64,000 nucleotides of DNA from Hymenobacter sp. BT18 (lineage in GTDB: Bacteria > Bacteroidota > Bacteroidia > Cytophagales > Hymenobacteraceae), in contig NZ_CP050954.1 in NCBI RefSeq assembly GCF_012273015.1, positions 372,001 through 436,000 on the forward strand, given 5' to 3'. Below the pieces are notes generated by a model, which did not search any database, was not told the origin of the DNA, and was given only the letters and a program-made list of their open reading frames with translations. A program made the position numbers and the translations under genes. Shown here in pieces: positions 49,357 through 57,081 of this stretch (the stretch's first letter is position 1; each line of letters starts with the position of its first letter).

Positions 49357-50364
49357 CTAGTCGCGGTAAATACCCACGTACAGAGGAGAGGTAGCTGTCT
49401 GGCTGGCGCGGTACATGCCTTCAGAATTGAAGGGCAAAGCCACATTGCCGGCGGCATCCACGGCTACCAGTCCCCCTTCCCCGCCCATGGGAGCCAGCTT
49501 GTCGTGCACCACCACGCGGCAGGCCTCGGCCAAACTCAGGCCCCGGTACTCCATCAGGCAGCTGATGTCGTGGGCCACAACGGCGCGCAGGAAAAATTCC
49601 CCGTGCCCGGTGCAGCTGATGGCGCAGGTCCGGTCGTCGGCAAAGGTGCCCGAGCCGATGATGGGCGAGTCGCCGATGCGGGAGTAGCGCTTGTTGGTCA
49701 TGCCCCCGGTGCTGGTGGCGGCGGCCAGGTGGCCGTGCGCGTCGCGGGCTACGGCTCCTACCGTCCCCATTTTCTTTTTGGGGTCTTCGCCCACAAAGGC
49801 CGCGGGCTCGGCCAGAGGTGCATCTACGGCGGGCAATACGGTTTCGGGCTTTTTGGCTGCGCTGTGGTCGAGGCGCATGCGCCCTTCCTGCAGAGCTTCC
49901 TGAAGCTGGTCGTAGCGGTGCTGGGTGAAAAAGTACGCAGCCGGCTGCGTAGGCAGGCCATGTTCCCGGGCCAGCTCATCGGCCCCGGGATAAGCCAGCA
50001 GCACGTGGTCGGTTTTTTCCATCACCAGCCGGGCCGCCCGGATGGGGTTCTGCACGGTGCGCACCCCGGCCACGGCCCCGGCCGCCCGGGTCCGGCCATC
50101 CATCAGGGCGGCATCCATCTCGTGGTGCCCTTCGTGGGTAAACACCGCGCCCCGGCCGGCATTGAAAAGTGGGCAATCCTCCAGGCTGCGCACGGCCAGC
50201 TCTACGGCATCGAGGGCAGAGCCGCCCCTCGCCAGCACGGCGTAGCCGATTTCCGTGGCCTCACGCAGGGCGAGTTGGTAAGCTTGCTCTTTTTCCGGCG
50301 TCATGAGGGCGGGGGAAATGGTACCGGCTCCTCCGTGCAGGGCCAGGGCAATGGGTGGGTTCAT
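49357..50364 (-). CDS. Isoaspartyl peptidase / L-asparaginase (Ntn hydrolase)
   Basis: The ATG at 50364 gives a 335-residue precursor of the Ntn-hydrolase asparaginase family. ALHGGAGTI is at the N-terminus, CPLFNAGRGAVF near 64, and the self-cleavage site and nucleophile Thr201 in KKMGTVGAVA, followed by TSTGGMTNKRYSRIGDSPIIGSGTFA. It would be processed into alpha and beta chains and hydrolyse beta-aspartyl dipeptides. Next to the cyanophycinase gene, the expected substrate is beta-Asp-Arg from cyanophycin. There is no signal peptide, so it acts in the cytoplasm. Confidence 0.94.
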   Translation of the reverse strand: MNPPIALALHGGAGTISPALMTPEKEQAYQLALREATEIGYAVLARGGSALDAVELAVRSLEDCPLFNAGRGAVFTHEGHHEMDAALMDGRTRAAGAVAGVRTVQNPIRAARLVMEKTDHVLLAYPGADELAREHGLPTQPAAYFFTQHRYDQLQEALQEGRMRLDHSAAKKPETVLPAVDAPLAEPAAFVGEDPKKKMGTVGAVARDAHGHLAAATSTGGMTNKRYSRIGDSPIIGSGTFADDRTCAISCTGHGEFFLRAVVAHDISCLMEYRGLSLAEACRVVVHDKLAPMGGEGGLVAVDAAGNVALPFNSEGMYRASQTATSPLYVGIYRD

Positions 50365-50469
50365 CAGCAAGGAAAAAACTTGGGGAAAGAAGAAAACGCA
50401 AAGCTAAGAAAGGCAGCCGACTGGCTGTTGGGCTCCCCTACGCAGCTAGCCTAAGCGCGTTTTTTTTCG

Positions 50470-50477
50470 TAGGTTTG
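50470..50477 (+). promoter_or_regulatory. -7 promoter element (TAGGTTTG)
   Basis: TAGGTTTG fits TAnnTTTG, 37 bases before the DUF3127 start. A -33 element at the normal distance is not obvious. Confidence 0.4.
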
Positions 50478-50513
50478 ATTGACTGTTTTCACTTCCCCAA
50501 ACTATTCTTTCTT

Positions 50514-50930
50514 ATGGCTTACGATGCTACCGGCCGCCTGCACGAAATCTTCGACGAACAGCAGGTGAGCGAGAAATTCCGCAAGCGCGAATTCGTGCTG
50601 GAGGTTGTAGATGGCCAGTACCCTGAGCATATCAAATTCCAACTGGTACAGGATAAAACGGCCCTCATCGACCAGTACCGCGTGGGCGACGAGGTTAAAG
50701 TAACCTTTAACCTGCGTGGCCGCGGCTTCAACAAGAATGGCCAGATGCTGTACTTCACGAACCTGGAAGCCTGGAAAATTGATGCCGCCGCTGGTGGAGC
50801 CGCTGCTCCTCAGGGTGGAGGCAACTACCAGCAAGCTGCTCCCCGGCCAGCCGCCAATCAGAATCCGAACCTGCGGGCCCAGCCGGCAGCCCCCATTGCC
50901 TCGGACGACGACAACGACCTGCCTTTCTAA
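50514..50930 (+). CDS. DUF3127 domain protein
   Basis: The ATG at 50514 gives a 138-residue protein that begins MAYDATGRLHEIFDEQQVSE. The DUF3127 core (residues 5-90) shows KFRKREFVLEVVDGQYPEHI and YRVGDEVKVTFNLRGRGF, a small beta-barrel that resembles an OB fold. A Gly/Ala/Gln/Pro-rich flexible tail ends in SDDDNDLPF, like the acidic tip of single-stranded DNA-binding proteins. Nucleic-acid binding and partner recruitment are therefore plausible, but the function is not established. A TAnnTTTG-type element precedes the gene. Confidence 0.9.
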   Translation: MAYDATGRLHEIFDEQQVSEKFRKREFVLEVVDGQYPEHIKFQLVQDKTALIDQYRVGDEVKVTFNLRGRGFNKNGQMLYFTNLEAWKIDAAAGGAAAPQGGGNYQQAAPRPAANQNPNLRAQPAAPIASDDDNDLPF

Positions 50931-51103
50931 GCACCGCACCTTGCTGCGTGCTACCCAAAGTGCCGCCCATCCCGGGCGGCACTTTTGTTTTCTCGGGTTT
51001 GACGTAGAAACTACAACGGCCGGGCCTGGTTTTATCGTTTAAACCTGGGCGCCCTGCCCCTGGCCTGCCTTGGCCAGGCTTTTTTCACGAGCAAGTACCT
51101 AGT

Positions 51104-51985
51104 ATGGCAGTTCCTGCGTCAGAAGTTTCAATGCGTGGCAAGACCGTGCTCCTAACCGGCGCCACGGGCGGCCTTGGCACGGCTACGGCCCTGGCACTGG
51201 CCCGCCGCGGCGCCCACCTGCTTTTGGTAGGCCGCAACCAGCTGAAGCTGGAAGCACTGCTCGCGCAAGTGCAACAGGCCGGAGCCACAATGGGCGGCAG
51301 CGCCGAAATCTTGGTGGCTGATTTGTCGTTGCTGGCGCAGGTACAGGAGCTAGCCGAGGAAGTAACGCGCCGCCACTCGCAGCTGGACGTGTTAATTAAC
51401 AATGCCGGCATTATGGGCGGGCCGCACACCATCACCAGCGAAGGCCACGAGCTGAGCTGGGTGACCAATCATTTGGCGCCCTTTGTGCTTACCAACCTCC
51501 TGCTCCCGCTGCTGCTGGCAGCGCCCCAAGGCCGCATCATCAACGTAGCGTCGGAGGCGCACTGGCTGGGGCAGATTGAAGCCTCCCGGGAAGTGCGCAA
51601 CGCCCGCGGCCGCTACAGCGGCATTACGGCGTACTGCGACTCCAAGCTGGCCAATATTCTTTTTACAAATGAGTTGGCTCACCGCCTCGACCTGACGGCC
51701 ATTACGGCCAACAGCCTGCACCCGGGCGTGGTGAATACCGACTTGGTAAACGGAGAAAAGCCCCCACTGATGCGGGCGCTCTGGTGGCTGGCGAAGCCCA
51801 TCATGGTAACGCCGGAGCGGGGTGCCCGCACTACGGTATACCTGGCCAGCTCACCGGAAGTGGCCCGCGTAAGTGGCCGTTACTTTAAAAACAGCCGGCC
51901 GGGCCGCTGCGCCGAGCGGGCCAGCAACCGGGCTGAGGCCAACCGACTGTGGCGCATTTCGGCCGAGGAGACGGGAATCGAGTAA
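51104..51985 (+). CDS. Short-chain dehydrogenase/reductase
   Basis: This 293-residue protein has a Rossmann core: TGATGGLGTA (cofactor Gly-rich turn, residues about 18-27), NNAGIMGGPH near 97, a catalytic Ser in NVASEAH and the Tyr/Lys pair of YCDSKLAN. HPGVVNTDLV follows. The overall pattern, with the substrate-binding insert after NNAG, resembles retinol-dehydrogenase-like SDRs. An internal Met at codon 10 (MRGKTVLL) is an alternative start. NADP is likely from the Arg after the second strand (LVGRNQLK). The substrate is unknown. Confidence 0.92.
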   Translation: MAVPASEVSMRGKTVLLTGATGGLGTATALALARRGAHLLLVGRNQLKLEALLAQVQQAGATMGGSAEILVADLSLLAQVQELAEEVTRRHSQLDVLINNAGIMGGPHTITSEGHELSWVTNHLAPFVLTNLLLPLLLAAPQGRIINVASEAHWLGQIEASREVRNARGRYSGITAYCDSKLANILFTNELAHRLDLTAITANSLHPGVVNTDLVNGEKPPLMRALWWLAKPIMVTPERGARTTVYLASSPEVARVSGRYFKNSRPGRCAERASNRAEANRLWRISAEETGIE

Positions 51986-52034
51986 GGGTCAGCTTCAAGT
52001 ACCATTCTTCATACTTAATGTGTAGCTGCAAGCC

Positions 52035-52664
52035 ATGACAGAGTTGCAGGAACTGATTCGGCAGGGCGAAGGCGAACGGCTGGAATTTAAGAAGCGGACC
52101 ACGCACCCCACGCGCATTGCCCGTACCCTGGCGTCGCTGGCCAACACGCACGGCGGACGGGTGTTGGTTGGGGTTGATGATGATGGCCGCATTGTGGGTG
52201 TGCGCGATGCGGAAGAGGAAATGTATCAGCTACGCGAAGCCGCAGCGCACTACATCGATCCGCCTTTGCACCTGCGGTTTCGGGAAGTTGAGGAAGATGC
52301 GCGGGTGGTGGTGGTGGTAACGGTTCCCGAAAGCTCCCACAAGCCGCACCGTGCCCAGGTGGCGGAGGGCGACTGGCGGGCCTACGTGCGCGTGCGCGAC
52401 GAAAGCGTGCAAACTAGCCAGCTCACCGAAAAAGCCTTGGAACGCCAGGAGCCCGAAGCTCCCCGCCTGGAAAGGCTACCACTGAACAAAGAGGAACTAG
52501 CCGTGCTAGAATACTTGCGGCAGCACCCGCGCATCACGCTCTCCCAGTACATGAAGCTGCTCAACATCGGGAAGCGCCGGGCCTTCCGCACCCTCATCAA
52601 GCTTACCCTGCACGGCTACATTAAGCACCACGACAAGGAGAAAGAAGTGTATTATACGCTGTGA
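52035..52664 (+). CDS. AlbA_2 (Schlafen-type) domain protein with winged helix
   Basis: This 209-residue cytoplasmic protein begins with an AlbA_2/Schlafen AAA_4 domain: LIRQGEGERLEFKKRTT (8-24), RTLASLANTHGGRVLVGVDD, GRIVGV and HYIDPPLHLRF. The C-terminal 60 residues (LNKEELAVLEYLRQHPRITLSQYMKLLNIGKRRAFRTLIKLTLHGYI) form a winged helix with a recognition helix. AlbA_2 proteins are linked to nucleic acid binding, regulation and RNA-targeting defence. The small size and lack of a helicase domain suggest a regulator. The gene begins 49 bases after the SDR stop. Confidence 0.9.
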   Translation: MTELQELIRQGEGERLEFKKRTTHPTRIARTLASLANTHGGRVLVGVDDDGRIVGVRDAEEEMYQLREAAAHYIDPPLHLRFREVEEDARVVVVVTVPESSHKPHRAQVAEGDWRAYVRVRDESVQTSQLTEKALERQEPEAPRLERLPLNKEELAVLEYLRQHPRITLSQYMKLLNIGKRRAFRTLIKLTLHGYIKHHDKEKEVYYTL

Positions 52665-52756
52665 GTGGAACGGCGAAGAAGAAAACCGACTAGTGATATA
52701 CGGGCATGTAGTGCACCAAGCCAGCGTTGAAGCAATCAAGCCGGTACAACTTTACT

Positions 52757-52824
52757 CTGCACATAAAACGTGAAAGCCCCTGACGCTAGCATAGAAATCA
52801 GGGGCTTTCACGTTTTATGTGCAG
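52757..52824. terminator. Long bidirectional terminator (27-bp stem)
   Basis: Arms 52757-52783 and 52798-52824 are perfect complements (core GTGAAAGCCCCTGA) around a 14-base loop. It lies after the AlbA_2 gene and beyond the stop of the small lysine-rich gene on the other strand. Confidence 0.85.
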
Positions 52825-52912
52825 GGCGGCCCCCGATGATGAGCATTGGTTTGCTCAGAACAGCTTATAAAAAAGCAGCCCGAGTATCTTTCGATACCCA
52901 GGCTTCTTGGGG

Positions 52913-53029
52913 CTATTCCTGCTTGCGGGCGCGGGCGGCTTTTTTCTCGTCTTTTGCGGCTTTTTTCTCTTTTTCCGTCTTCGTCGACTCTTTCTTTTTC
53001 TCTTTGCGGGCGTCTTGCGCTTTGGCCAT
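52913..53029 (-). CDS. Lysine-rich mini-protein (38 residues)
   Basis: A frame from ATG 53029 to TAG encodes MAKAQDARKEKKKESTKTEK followed by EKKAAKDEKKAARARKQE. It is almost entirely Lys, Ala, Glu and Arg and would form a single charged helix. No T-tract or known motif supports function, but codon spacing and the shared terminator downstream fit a real gene. Similar short Lys/Ala-rich proteins are common in this group. I hold this with caution because low-complexity composition can arise by chance. Confidence 0.5.
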   Translation of the reverse strand: MAKAQDARKEKKKESTKTEKEKKAAKDEKKAARARKQE

Positions 53030-53110
53030 AGTGGTAGGAATGAAAAGGAAGGTGTATGCTGTTTTAACGTGGGGGAATACGCCCGTGTTGTGTGGCGCTA
53101 GTTGCTTCTC

Positions 53111-53638
53111 TTAAGCCAATAGGGGCAGATACCGCTCCCGCAATATTTGCAGGTGATGCGCTTCGTGGCCGGCTAGCATGTATGCCAGGGCCCGCACGCT
53201 CACTGGATTGTTGCTGGCAGTACCGAGACGATCAAAGTCTTCCGGGCGCAACGACTCCAGCAAGCACAGCGTAGCGGCCCGCACCGTATCGTATTCATGC
53301 AGGATACTTTCCAGGGTACGGGCATCGGCCGCGGAAGCCGGCACGTAGTCGTTCTGCTCAAAACCAGGCAAAGCTGTGGTGTCTCCCCGGGCGATGCGCA
53401 GGGCGCGGTAGGCAAAAATACGCTCCGTATCCATAATATGGACCAAACTTTCCTTAATGCTCCACTTGCCGGGGGCGTAGCGCAAGCGGGCTTGTTCGTC
53501 GGAAAGGGTTTGTACTAGCTGGCGCAACTGACCGAGCTGATCCCGCAACTGTTGCAGCGGATCGGTGACAAGTCGAACGTAGGTTTCGTAGTACGGCGCG
53601 TACTCGTTGCTGGCCGGACGGGAAAGTGGAGTGCTCAT
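53111..53638 (-). CDS. DinB-like four-helix metal protein
   Basis: The ATG at 53638 gives 175 residues. The DinB/DUF664-type helical bundle is clear: YYETYVRLVTDPLQQLRDQL, WSIKESLVHIMDTERIFAYR (first His ligand), LEYDT-like third helix and YMLAGHEAHHLQILRERYL, which gives two more His ligands. The three His side chains bind a metal. Related proteins use bacillithiol or other thiols as cofactors, or serve in stress response. No neighbour points to the substrate. Confidence 0.93.
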   Translation of the reverse strand: MSTPLSRPASNEYAPYYETYVRLVTDPLQQLRDQLGQLRQLVQTLSDEQARLRYAPGKWSIKESLVHIMDTERIFAYRALRIARGDTTALPGFEQNDYVPASAADARTLESILHEYDTVRAATLCLLESLRPEDFDRLGTASNNPVSVRALAYMLAGHEAHHLQILRERYLPLLA

Positions 53639-53953
53639 GGAGCGAAAGTACAGGAAAGCCGTAATTTTCAATGCTCGCGCCGAAAAACCCTGGCTTTGCC
53701 GAGGCAGGGAAGCTACTCCCGCTCTCCGGGAAGGGCTGGCCAATCAAGGCCCCAACGAAGGCACCGCCGGGTAGCGGAAGTTGCCAGTGTAGTCAGGGCT
53801 GTTGCTCGTCCGGCTCGAATGAGGGCCGGGCGCAGGTACGGAGGCACGGTTTCTTTTGCGCTTACGACACTTTCCGGCTAAGATGAATGCTTAGCCCCAC
53901 AACACCAGCCGAGCTTAAAACGTACACCGGGCTCATCCCTAACTTCCTTACGC
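53639..53953. other. Gene-free stretch between DinB-like and DUF1232 genes
   Basis: About 315 bases between divergent genes. I see no credible gene, palindrome or clear promoter in it, apart from normal divergent upstream sequence. Confidence 0.5.
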
Positions 53954-54475
53954 ATGGCTTCCCTGGTTGAAAAAGGCCTTTCTATTTCCAAAAACGCACT
54001 GTTCAGCGTATTTCTTAATCGCGCCGGCAAACTACTGGGGCGTCCCTTCAAGGCCGTGCTGGTACTGAATGAAGTTGCCAACAAGCTGGCCAGCAAAGAC
54101 AGCGGCAACAACAAATTCAGGCAGCTATTCGACGTAGCCCGCACCGTGGTGCGCCTTGTGCGCAACTACATCAGCGGCGACTACCGGCAGATTGAGACAG
54201 GCACGATTGTCTCGGCGCTGGGCGTGCTGCTCTACACCCTCTCCCCCGTGGACTTGGTGCCGGACTTTATCCCGGTGGTAGGCTTTCTGGACGACCTGGC
54301 CTTGCTGAGCTGGTTTGTGGAGAAATTCCAGGGCGAAATCACCCGCTTCCGGGAGTGGGAACAAACCCACGCCGCCGAGGAAGCAGACGATATTCCGGCC
54401 GCTTCCCGCATCCCCAAAGCCTCGAATACCAACGCCCAGAACGGCCCCGCCGTGGCCGAGCTAGGCCATTCGTAA
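53954..54475 (+). CDS. DUF1232 (YkvA-like) protein
   Basis: This 173-residue protein has a DUF1232 core near residues 88-115: LGVLLYTLSPVDLVPDFIPVVGFLDDLALL. This motif forms a membrane-associated hairpin in YkvA-type proteins. The N-terminal part (SLVEKGLSISKNALFSVFLNRAGKLL) is amphipathic, and the C-terminal tail is low complexity. The biochemical function is unknown, and membrane or cell-division roles are only suspected. A perfect terminator follows. Confidence 0.92.
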   Translation: MASLVEKGLSISKNALFSVFLNRAGKLLGRPFKAVLVLNEVANKLASKDSGNNKFRQLFDVARTVVRLVRNYISGDYRQIETGTIVSALGVLLYTLSPVDLVPDFIPVVGFLDDLALLSWFVEKFQGEITRFREWEQTHAAEEADDIPAASRIPKASNTNAQNGPAVAELGHS

Positions 54476-54529
54476 ACTAATCTTTCGTTTTCAAGGACAT
54501 TCGTCCAAATCACAAAAACGAAAAACAGA

Positions 54530-54573
54530 CAACGCAAAGCGCCCGGCCAATAGTGGTCGGGCGCTTTGCGTTG
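54530..54573 (+). terminator. Terminator after the DUF1232 gene
   Basis: A perfect 16-bp stem (54530-54545, 54558-54573; core GCAAAGCGCCCG / CGGGCGCTTTGC) with extra inner pairs. It separates the DUF1232 gene from the S46 peptidase gene. Confidence 0.85.
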
Positions 54574-54691
54574 AATCACCCGGCGAGACACTGCCCCTTT
54601 CCGCGAAACACTGCGGGAAAGTCCATTACCCAGCTGCTCTCTGCGTATTTTTACCGCCTGCTTTCCACCCATTCCCCTTTTCACGTCCCCA

Positions 54692-56962
54692 ATGCCCATT
54701 CGCACCCGGCTGGCTCTGCTGGCCCTTACGCTCTTCACTGCCTTTTCCGACGCCCGCGCCGACGAGGGCATGTGGCTGCCGCTGCTGCTCAAGCAGCTCA
54801 ACGAGGCCGACATGCAGAAAAAAGGCCTCAAGCTCACCGCCGAGCAGATTTACTCCGTCAACCAGGGCAGCCTGAAAGACGCCGTGGTGCAGTTTGGCGG
54901 CGGCTGCACCGGCGAAATCATCAGCGCCGAAGGGCTGCTGCTCACCAACCACCACTGCGGCTACGGCCAGATTCAGAGCCATTCGTCGGTGGAAAAAGAC
55001 TACCTCACCAACGGCTACTGGGCCATGTCGCGGGAGCAGGAACTGCCCAACCCCGGCCTCACGGCCACTTTCATTGTGCGCATGGAAGACGTGACGGCGC
55101 AGGTGCTTACCGGCGTGCCTAGCACCGGCATTCTGGAAGCCCAGCGCGAACTGCTGGTGCAGCAGAACATGCAGCGCGTGGGCCAGGCGGCAGTGCAGGG
55201 CACGCACTATCAGAGCTTTGTGCGGCCCATGTTTAACGGTAACGAGTACTACCTGTTCATTACGGAAGTATTTCAGGACGTGCGGCTGGTGGGCGCGCCG
55301 CCGAGCAGCATCGGCAAGTTCGGTGGCGACACCGACAACTGGGCCTGGCCCCGCCACACCGGCGACTTCAGCTTGTTCCGCATCTACGCCGGCCCCGACA
55401 ACCGGCCGGCCCCCTACTCCCCGGCAAATAAGCCCTTCAAGCCCCGCCACCACCTGCCCATTTCCCTGGCCGGCGTGCAGCCTGGCGACTTCACCCTGGT
55501 ATTTGGCTTCCCGGGCCGCACCAACGAGTACCTCACCAGCTGGGGCGTAAATGAAACCTATTCGGTGTCGAATCCGGCTAAAATAAAAGTGCGCGACGCC
55601 AAGCTGAAGGTGCTGGCCGCCGATATGCAGGCCTCCGATAAAATACGCATTCAATACGCGGCCAAGTACGCCAGCTTGGCCAACTACTGGAAGAAATGGA
55701 TAGGTGAAAACCGGGGTCTGCGCAAGCTGGATGCCGTGCGCGTGAAGCAACAGCAGGAACAGCAGTTTCAGCAGTGGGCCGAAGGGGGCGACGCCGCGCG
55801 TAAAGCCGCCTTTGCGGGTCTGCTGCCCGAGCTGCAACAGCACTACGCCACCGGCCGCGACTACACCCTGGCCCGCGACTACGTAACCGAGGCCGCCTTG
55901 GGCATGGAGTTGCTCAGCTACGCCAACTCCCTGCTGCCGCTGCTAGACCTCATCGACAAGAAAGTCCCCCCCACCGAGCTGACGGCAGCTGTGGAGAAAG
56001 CCCAGAAGGGCTCTACCGGCTTCTTCCGCAACTACAGCGCCCCCACCGACCAGAAAGTAGCCGCGGCCCTGCTCCCGCTCTACGCCGAGGGCACGCCTTC
56101 TGCCCTGCTGCCGCCCACCGTGCAGACTTTGCGCCAGCAGCATACCACCCCAGCCAGCTGGGCCGGGTACGTGGCCCAACTCTACGGAAAGTCGCGTCTG
56201 ACTTCGGAGGCCGGGGCCCAGGCCGTGCTGGCCGAGGTAGCCCAGGGCAAAGCCGACGCCCTGCGCCAGGACCCAGCCGTGCAGTTGGCCTCGGCCATCA
56301 TCACCACTTACCGCCAGCAGGTGCTGCCTACGTATAATAAGGCCGCCGAAAATATTGCGCTGCTCCAGCGCACCTACGTGGCGGGCTTGCGCCTGCAGCA
56401 GCCCCAGCGCAAGTTCTACCCCGATGCCAACTCCACCCTGCGCGTGGCCTACGGACAAGTAGCTGGCTACCAGCCTGCCGACGGCACCCGCTACGAGTTC
56501 TACACCACCCTCGACGGCATCATGGAAAAAGCCGACCCCACCAACCCCGAGTTTGAGGTGCCAGCCCGCCTGGCGGAGCTCTACCGCAACAAGGATTTCG
56601 GCCCCTACGCCTACAAGGGCACCGTGCCTGTGGCCTTTATTGCCACCAACCACACCACGGGCGGCAACAGCGGCTCCCCCGTCATCAATGGCCGCGGGGA
56701 GCTGATTGGCACCAACTTCGACCGCAACTGGGAGGGCACGATGTCCGACATCATGTACGACCCCGACCGGGTGCGCAACATCACCCTCGACGTGCGCTAC
56801 ATGCTGTTCGTGGTGGACAAGTTCGCCGGCGCCGGCCACTTGGTCAAGGAAATGACGCTGGTCGGCAGCACCGCCGAATCCTCCTCCCCGGCCTCTGAAG
56901 GCAAAGTGAAGAAGATGAAAGTAAAGCAGAAACGCACCAAGGCTGAGAAAATAGAGGCATAG
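54692..56962 (+). CDS. S46 family dipeptidyl-peptidase (DPP11-like)
   Basis: This 756-residue protein has a signal peptide (MPIRTRLALLALTLFTAFSDARA). The chymotrypsin-type triad is visible: His88 in NHHCGYG, Asp225 in RHTGDFSLF and Ser660 in GGNSGSPV. A helical domain interrupts the protease fold in the middle, as in DPP7 and DPP11. At the S1 site, 18 residues after the catalytic Ser, lies Arg678 (NFDRNWEGT). In this family an Arg there gives specificity for Asp/Glu at P1, so DPP11-like activity is predicted. It would release N-terminal dipeptides in the periplasm. A basic Lys-rich C-terminal tail (KVKKMKVKQKRTKAEK) is extra. Confidence 0.93.
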   Translation: MPIRTRLALLALTLFTAFSDARADEGMWLPLLLKQLNEADMQKKGLKLTAEQIYSVNQGSLKDAVVQFGGGCTGEIISAEGLLLTNHHCGYGQIQSHSSVEKDYLTNGYWAMSREQELPNPGLTATFIVRMEDVTAQVLTGVPSTGILEAQRELLVQQNMQRVGQAAVQGTHYQSFVRPMFNGNEYYLFITEVFQDVRLVGAPPSSIGKFGGDTDNWAWPRHTGDFSLFRIYAGPDNRPAPYSPANKPFKPRHHLPISLAGVQPGDFTLVFGFPGRTNEYLTSWGVNETYSVSNPAKIKVRDAKLKVLAADMQASDKIRIQYAAKYASLANYWKKWIGENRGLRKLDAVRVKQQQEQQFQQWAEGGDAARKAAFAGLLPELQQHYATGRDYTLARDYVTEAALGMELLSYANSLLPLLDLIDKKVPPTELTAAVEKAQKGSTGFFRNYSAPTDQKVAAALLPLYAEGTPSALLPPTVQTLRQQHTTPASWAGYVAQLYGKSRLTSEAGAQAVLAEVAQGKADALRQDPAVQLASAIITTYRQQVLPTYNKAAENIALLQRTYVAGLRLQQPQRKFYPDANSTLRVAYGQVAGYQPADGTRYEFYTTLDGIMEKADPTNPEFEVPARLAELYRNKDFGPYAYKGTVPVAFIATNHTTGGNSGSPVINGRGELIGTNFDRNWEGTMSDIMYDPDRVRNITLDVRYMLFVVDKFAGAGHLVKEMTLVGSTAESSSPASEGKVKKMKVKQKRTKAEKIEA

Positions 56963-57033
56963 ATGCTCTTAACATATTAATCGAGTACTAAGCCTGAGTT
57001 ACAGCAATGGACCAGGATTTTCTCTACTTGAAC

Positions 57034-57066
57034 AAAAAAGGGAGCCCCAAAAGGACTCCCTTTTTT
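57034..57066. terminator. Bidirectional terminator between S46 and GH18 genes
   Basis: AAAAAAGGGAG (57034-57044) pairs with CTCCCTTTTTT (57056-57066). A/T runs on both sides fit shared use by the convergent genes. Confidence 0.85.
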
Positions 57067-57081
57067 TGCATGTACAGTTGG

